Shown here piece by piece: positions 5,688-7,341 of a stretch of DNA of 7,341 nucleotides. The position numbers were made by a program, and so were the translations under genes. This stretch comes from Anaerolineae bacterium. Lineage in GTDB: Bacteria; Chloroflexota; Anaerolineae; E26-bin7. Positions within the stretch are counted from its first letter, which is position 1; each line of letters begins with the position of its first letter. The stretch covers positions 1 to 7,341 of the forward strand of contig JAOZOT010000170.1 of the NCBI GenBank assembly GCA_029933115.1. Direction: 5' to 3'. Under the pieces are notes generated by a model. The model had not been told where the DNA came from. It saw nothing but the letters and a program-made list of their open reading frames with translations, and made no database searches.

Positions 5688-6755
5688 TTACAGATACTCG
5701 TCCTTCCGCCTCCTCTTGAGTTCGCCTACCAGGTCTTTCACCTCCTGAGCTCTAGCCCGAGGGCAGACCAGAACCACATCACCGGTGTCCACCACAACCA
5801 TGTCCCTCAAGCCAATGGTGGCGACGAGTCGCCCTGAGCTGTAAAGCAGAGAGCCGGTAGTGTCAAAGCCAATGTGCTCTCCGACGACCACATTGTCCTC
5901 AGCGTCTTTGGGCAAGAGTTCGGCCACAGTAGCCCAACTGCCTACATCGCTCCAGCCTACATCCACAGGGATGACTGCCACATTGTCGGCCCGTTCCATC
6001 ACCCCGTAATCAACGCTGATGCTCTCTACCTCCTGCCAGACCTCTCCCATCACCTCCCGCTCACGTGGGCTGCCCAGGGCCGCCTCAATAGTCATGAGCT
6101 GGGCGTGCAACGCCGGCAGATGGACCCCAATGGCCTCCAGGATGGCTGAAACCTTCCAGCCAAACATGCCGCTGTTCCAGTAGTATTGGCCGCTATCCAG
6201 AAAGCGCCGGGCCGTGGCTTTGTCCGGCTTCTCCGTGAACCTGGCTACTTTGTAGACGCTATGCTGGCCAATCTGGCGCAGGAAATCGCCCCTCTGGATG
6301 TAACCATAGCCCGTGTGGGGCGAATCGGGTTGGATGCCCATAGTGACCAGATAACCATCCTGAGCCACCGTAGCCACAACTCTCAGAATCTCCCGAAAAA
6401 GAGCCGCCTCGCGGATCAGGTGATCGGCGGGCAAGACGACCATCACCTCCTCCGGGTCCAACTGCCGCAGGTACAGAGCAGCCAGGCCGATGCAAGGGGC
6501 AGTGTTACGACCGGCGGGTTCGACGATGACATTGTCTCTGGGCAGCCACGGAATCTGCTCCCACACAAGAGGAGCACAGGTTCCATTGGTGATGACAAAA
6601 ACCTTCTCTGGGGGAACCAGGGGCTCAATCCGCAAAAAAGTCTCCTGAAGCATAGTGTTCTCGGTCACAATGTCCAGGAATTGCTTGGGCATGTTTCGGC
6701 GGCTACGCGGCCACAATCGCGTGCCTACACCGCCGGCCATGATAACTGCGTACAA
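5688..6755 (-). CDS. manC: Mannose-1-phosphate guanylyltransferase (GDP-mannose pyrophosphorylase), short form
   Basis: This enzyme makes GDP-mannose and pyrophosphate from GTP and mannose-1-phosphate, supplying the mannosyl (and often fucosyl) donor for cell-surface polysaccharides and glycosylation. The 355-residue cytosolic protein shows the family motifs in order: GGVGTRLWPRSR (8-19) with Lys24 in MPKQF for nucleotide binding, EPAGRNTAP (79-87), the PADH metal site (109-112), HTGYGYI (147-153), FTEKP (173-177), YYWNSGMF (191-198) and VDVGWSDVGSW (264-274). It ends soon after the beta-helix region and lacks the phosphomannose-isomerase cupin domain of the bifunctional ~470-residue ManC/AlgA proteins, so isomerase activity must come from elsewhere. 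The start is TTG 6755 (see the adjacent ribosome-binding-site entry). It lies 30 bases after the nucleotidyltransferase gene and 71 bases before the response regulator. No other sugar-nucleotide genes are visible here. Confidence 0.93.
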   Translation of the reverse strand: MYAVIMAGGVGTRLWPRSRRNMPKQFLDIVTENTMLQETFLRIEPLVPPEKVFVITNGTCAPLVWEQIPWLPRDNVIVEPAGRNTAPCIGLAALYLRQLDPEEVMVVLPADHLIREAALFREILRVVATVAQDGYLVTMGIQPDSPHTGYGYIQRGDFLRQIGQHSVYKVARFTEKPDKATARRFLDSGQYYWNSGMFGWKVSAILEAIGVHLPALHAQLMTIEAALGSPREREVMGEVWQEVESISVDYGVMERADNVAVIPVDVGWSDVGSWATVAELLPKDAEDNVVVGEHIGFDTTGSLLYSSGRLVATIGLRDMVVVDTGDVVLVCPRARAQEVKDLVGELKRRRKDEYL

Positions 6756-6759
6756 TTCT

Positions 6760-6765
6760 ACCTCC
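6760..6765 (-). promoter_or_regulatory. Shine-Dalgarno that selects a TTG start for manC
   Basis: The minus strand reads GGAGGT here, followed four bases later by a TTG at 6755-6753. The longer frame would begin at a TTG at 6767, but that codon runs directly into the GGAGGT itself, so the ribosome-binding site would lie inside the coding region. Starting at 6755 gives the N-terminus MYAVIMAGG, the usual beginning of ManC-type proteins. The next ATG falls inside the nucleotide-binding motif, so it is too late. Confidence 0.7.
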
Positions 6766-6785
6766 AAAAACAGGATTTTAACCCT

Positions 6786-7274
6786 TCAGTAGGTATACTC
6801 CTCTCCTACCCTCACCGGGAACGACCACCAACGCTCAGTCTTCACCACACCTTTCTCCCTCAACTCTGCAGCCAACTTCTGCCGGCTTTCGCTTATAAAG
6901 CCGTCTCGGTCATAAAGCAGGATGCCCTCGTCGAAAGCGTCGAGCACATAGCCCGCTTTGGCTTTGATGTGTCCCTCCAGGTCCTGGGGAGTCATCCATA
7001 TGGCACAGACAAGGGTATGAAGGCCCCTTTCAACCTCGATTTTCTCCATCAGGCGTCGGGACAGAGAGGGAAGTCCATCTATCAGCACAATCAGATCAAT
7101 GTCACTCTCGAGAGTCTCGTAAGGACGGGCTTCGCCACGCGCCAGGCTGCCAAAAAGGAGAACACCCATAAGCCTGGAACCGTACCTCTCCCAAATCCTG
7201 TCGCAGTAGGTTTCTATGTCATTCCGATAACCGGCCTGCAAGTTCTCTAAATTCCTCAATTCCTGCTTCGACAT
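6786..7274 (-). CDS. MNT-type nucleotidyltransferase domain protein (probable antitoxin-like component)
   Basis: The 162-residue cytoplasmic protein carries the minimal nucleotidyltransferase signature: GSLARGEAR at residues 42-50, then SDIDLIVL at 57-64. Asp58 and Asp60 are the expected metal-binding pair of the pol-beta superfamily. The insert between the two motifs is long (PYETLE). I cannot identify the third acidic residue with certainty. A second conserved-looking block lies near residues 114-126 (FDEGILLYDRDGF), and the C-terminus is Trp-rich (ERWWSF). In characterised MNT/HEPN systems the MNT protein transfers AMP to, or otherwise neutralises, a HEPN RNase. Whether this member does so is inferred only from its fold and the overlapping upstream ORF. 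The ATG at 7274 has a GGGAG about 9 bases upstream. The gene ends 30 bases before the manC start, so the two are probably co-transcribed. It could also be a solitary aminoglycoside-nucleotidyltransferase-like protein. Confidence 0.8.
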   Translation of the reverse strand: MSKQELRNLENLQAGYRNDIETYCDRIWERYGSRLMGVLLFGSLARGEARPYETLESDIDLIVLIDGLPSLSRRLMEKIEVERGLHTLVCAIWMTPQDLEGHIKAKAGYVLDAFDEGILLYDRDGFISESRQKLAAELREKGVVKTERWWSFPVRVGEEYTY

Positions 7275-7341
7275 TGGCCACCACTCCCATGATCTCTTTC
7301 ACATCATTCAGGCGATAGAACCGGCAGATAGCCGACATGAC
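7219..7341 (-). CDS. 3' end of unidentified ORF upstream of the MNT gene (possible HEPN partner), cut by window edge
   Basis: An open minus-strand frame enters from the right edge and ends at a TGA at 7219-7221. Its 40 visible residues begin VMSAICRFYRLNDVKEIMG and end FRELAGRLSE. It overlaps the start of the nucleotidyltransferase gene by 56 bases in another frame, a common arrangement for co-translated pairs. MNT-type nucleotidyltransferases are frequently encoded just downstream of a HEPN protein (HepT/DUF86 or PF05168 type), and a helical, acidic tail after a Phe-Tyr pair would suit the end of such a protein. However, the diagnostic HEPN motif (R-x4-H) would lie outside the window, so this is inference from context. 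It could also be a chance 39-codon ORF starting at the ATG at 7338. I do not recognise the family from the visible residues alone. Confidence 0.35.
   Translation of the reverse strand, partial: VMSAICRFYRLNDVKEIMGVVANVEAGIEEFRELAGRLSE

Noticed and set aside
6186..7250. A 354-codon open frame on the + strand across manC and the nucleotidyltransferase gene
   Set aside because: It is antisense to two genes with clear family motifs, shows no recognisable domain of its own, and crosses the gene boundary between them. A shadow frame.

Overview
The window reads as a chromosomal stretch of a moderately GC-rich bacterium, most likely a member of the Chloroflexota (Anaerolineae-like). The main clue is the topoisomerase I: it starts with a small four-cysteine DUF5679-type domain, a fusion I associate with that phylum. 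This placement is an inference from recall, not a database result. All credible genes lie on the minus strand, tightly packed, and are read from the right edge (7341) to the left edge (1). No rRNA, tRNA, CRISPR array or transposase gene is seen, and no gene-free stretch exceeds about 120 bases.

In transcription order: (1) the 3' end of an unidentified ORF, cut by the window edge, which overlaps (2) a small MNT-type nucleotidyltransferase, a possible HEPN/MNT toxin-antitoxin pair; (3) mannose-1-phosphate guanylyltransferase (manC), probably started at TTG 6755; (4) a single-domain CheY/DivK-like response regulator; (5) DNA topoisomerase I (topA), a 788-residue protein with one N-terminal and three C-terminal four-cysteine modules; (6) a stand-alone four-helix-bundle (S23 / 23S rRNA intervening-sequence-type) protein; (7) a XerC/D-type tyrosine recombinase interrupted by a single-base frameshift in a G5 run; (8) an M24B Xaa-Pro peptidase with a complete dinuclear metal site.

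topA followed by a xer recombinase (chromosome supercoiling and dimer resolution) resembles the topA-trmFO-xerC neighbourhood of Firmicutes. Here the S23 gene separates the two. The other genes look like ordinary housekeeping or stress genes with no clear common pathway.

The most unusual part is between genes. A 9-bp-period, G-rich repeat (unit close to GGGGCTGAG on the + strand) occurs at three neighbouring gene junctions: xer/peptidase, S23/xer and topA/S23. At two of them the forward units are followed by inverted units with the same 9-bp period, so the element can fold into long hairpins with 17-bp stems. The repeat also runs into coding sequence, forming the C-terminal tail of the S23 protein and the last codons of the xer gene. 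The S23 gene is flanked by repeat arrays on both sides, as if a cassette had entered a pre-existing array between topA and xer.
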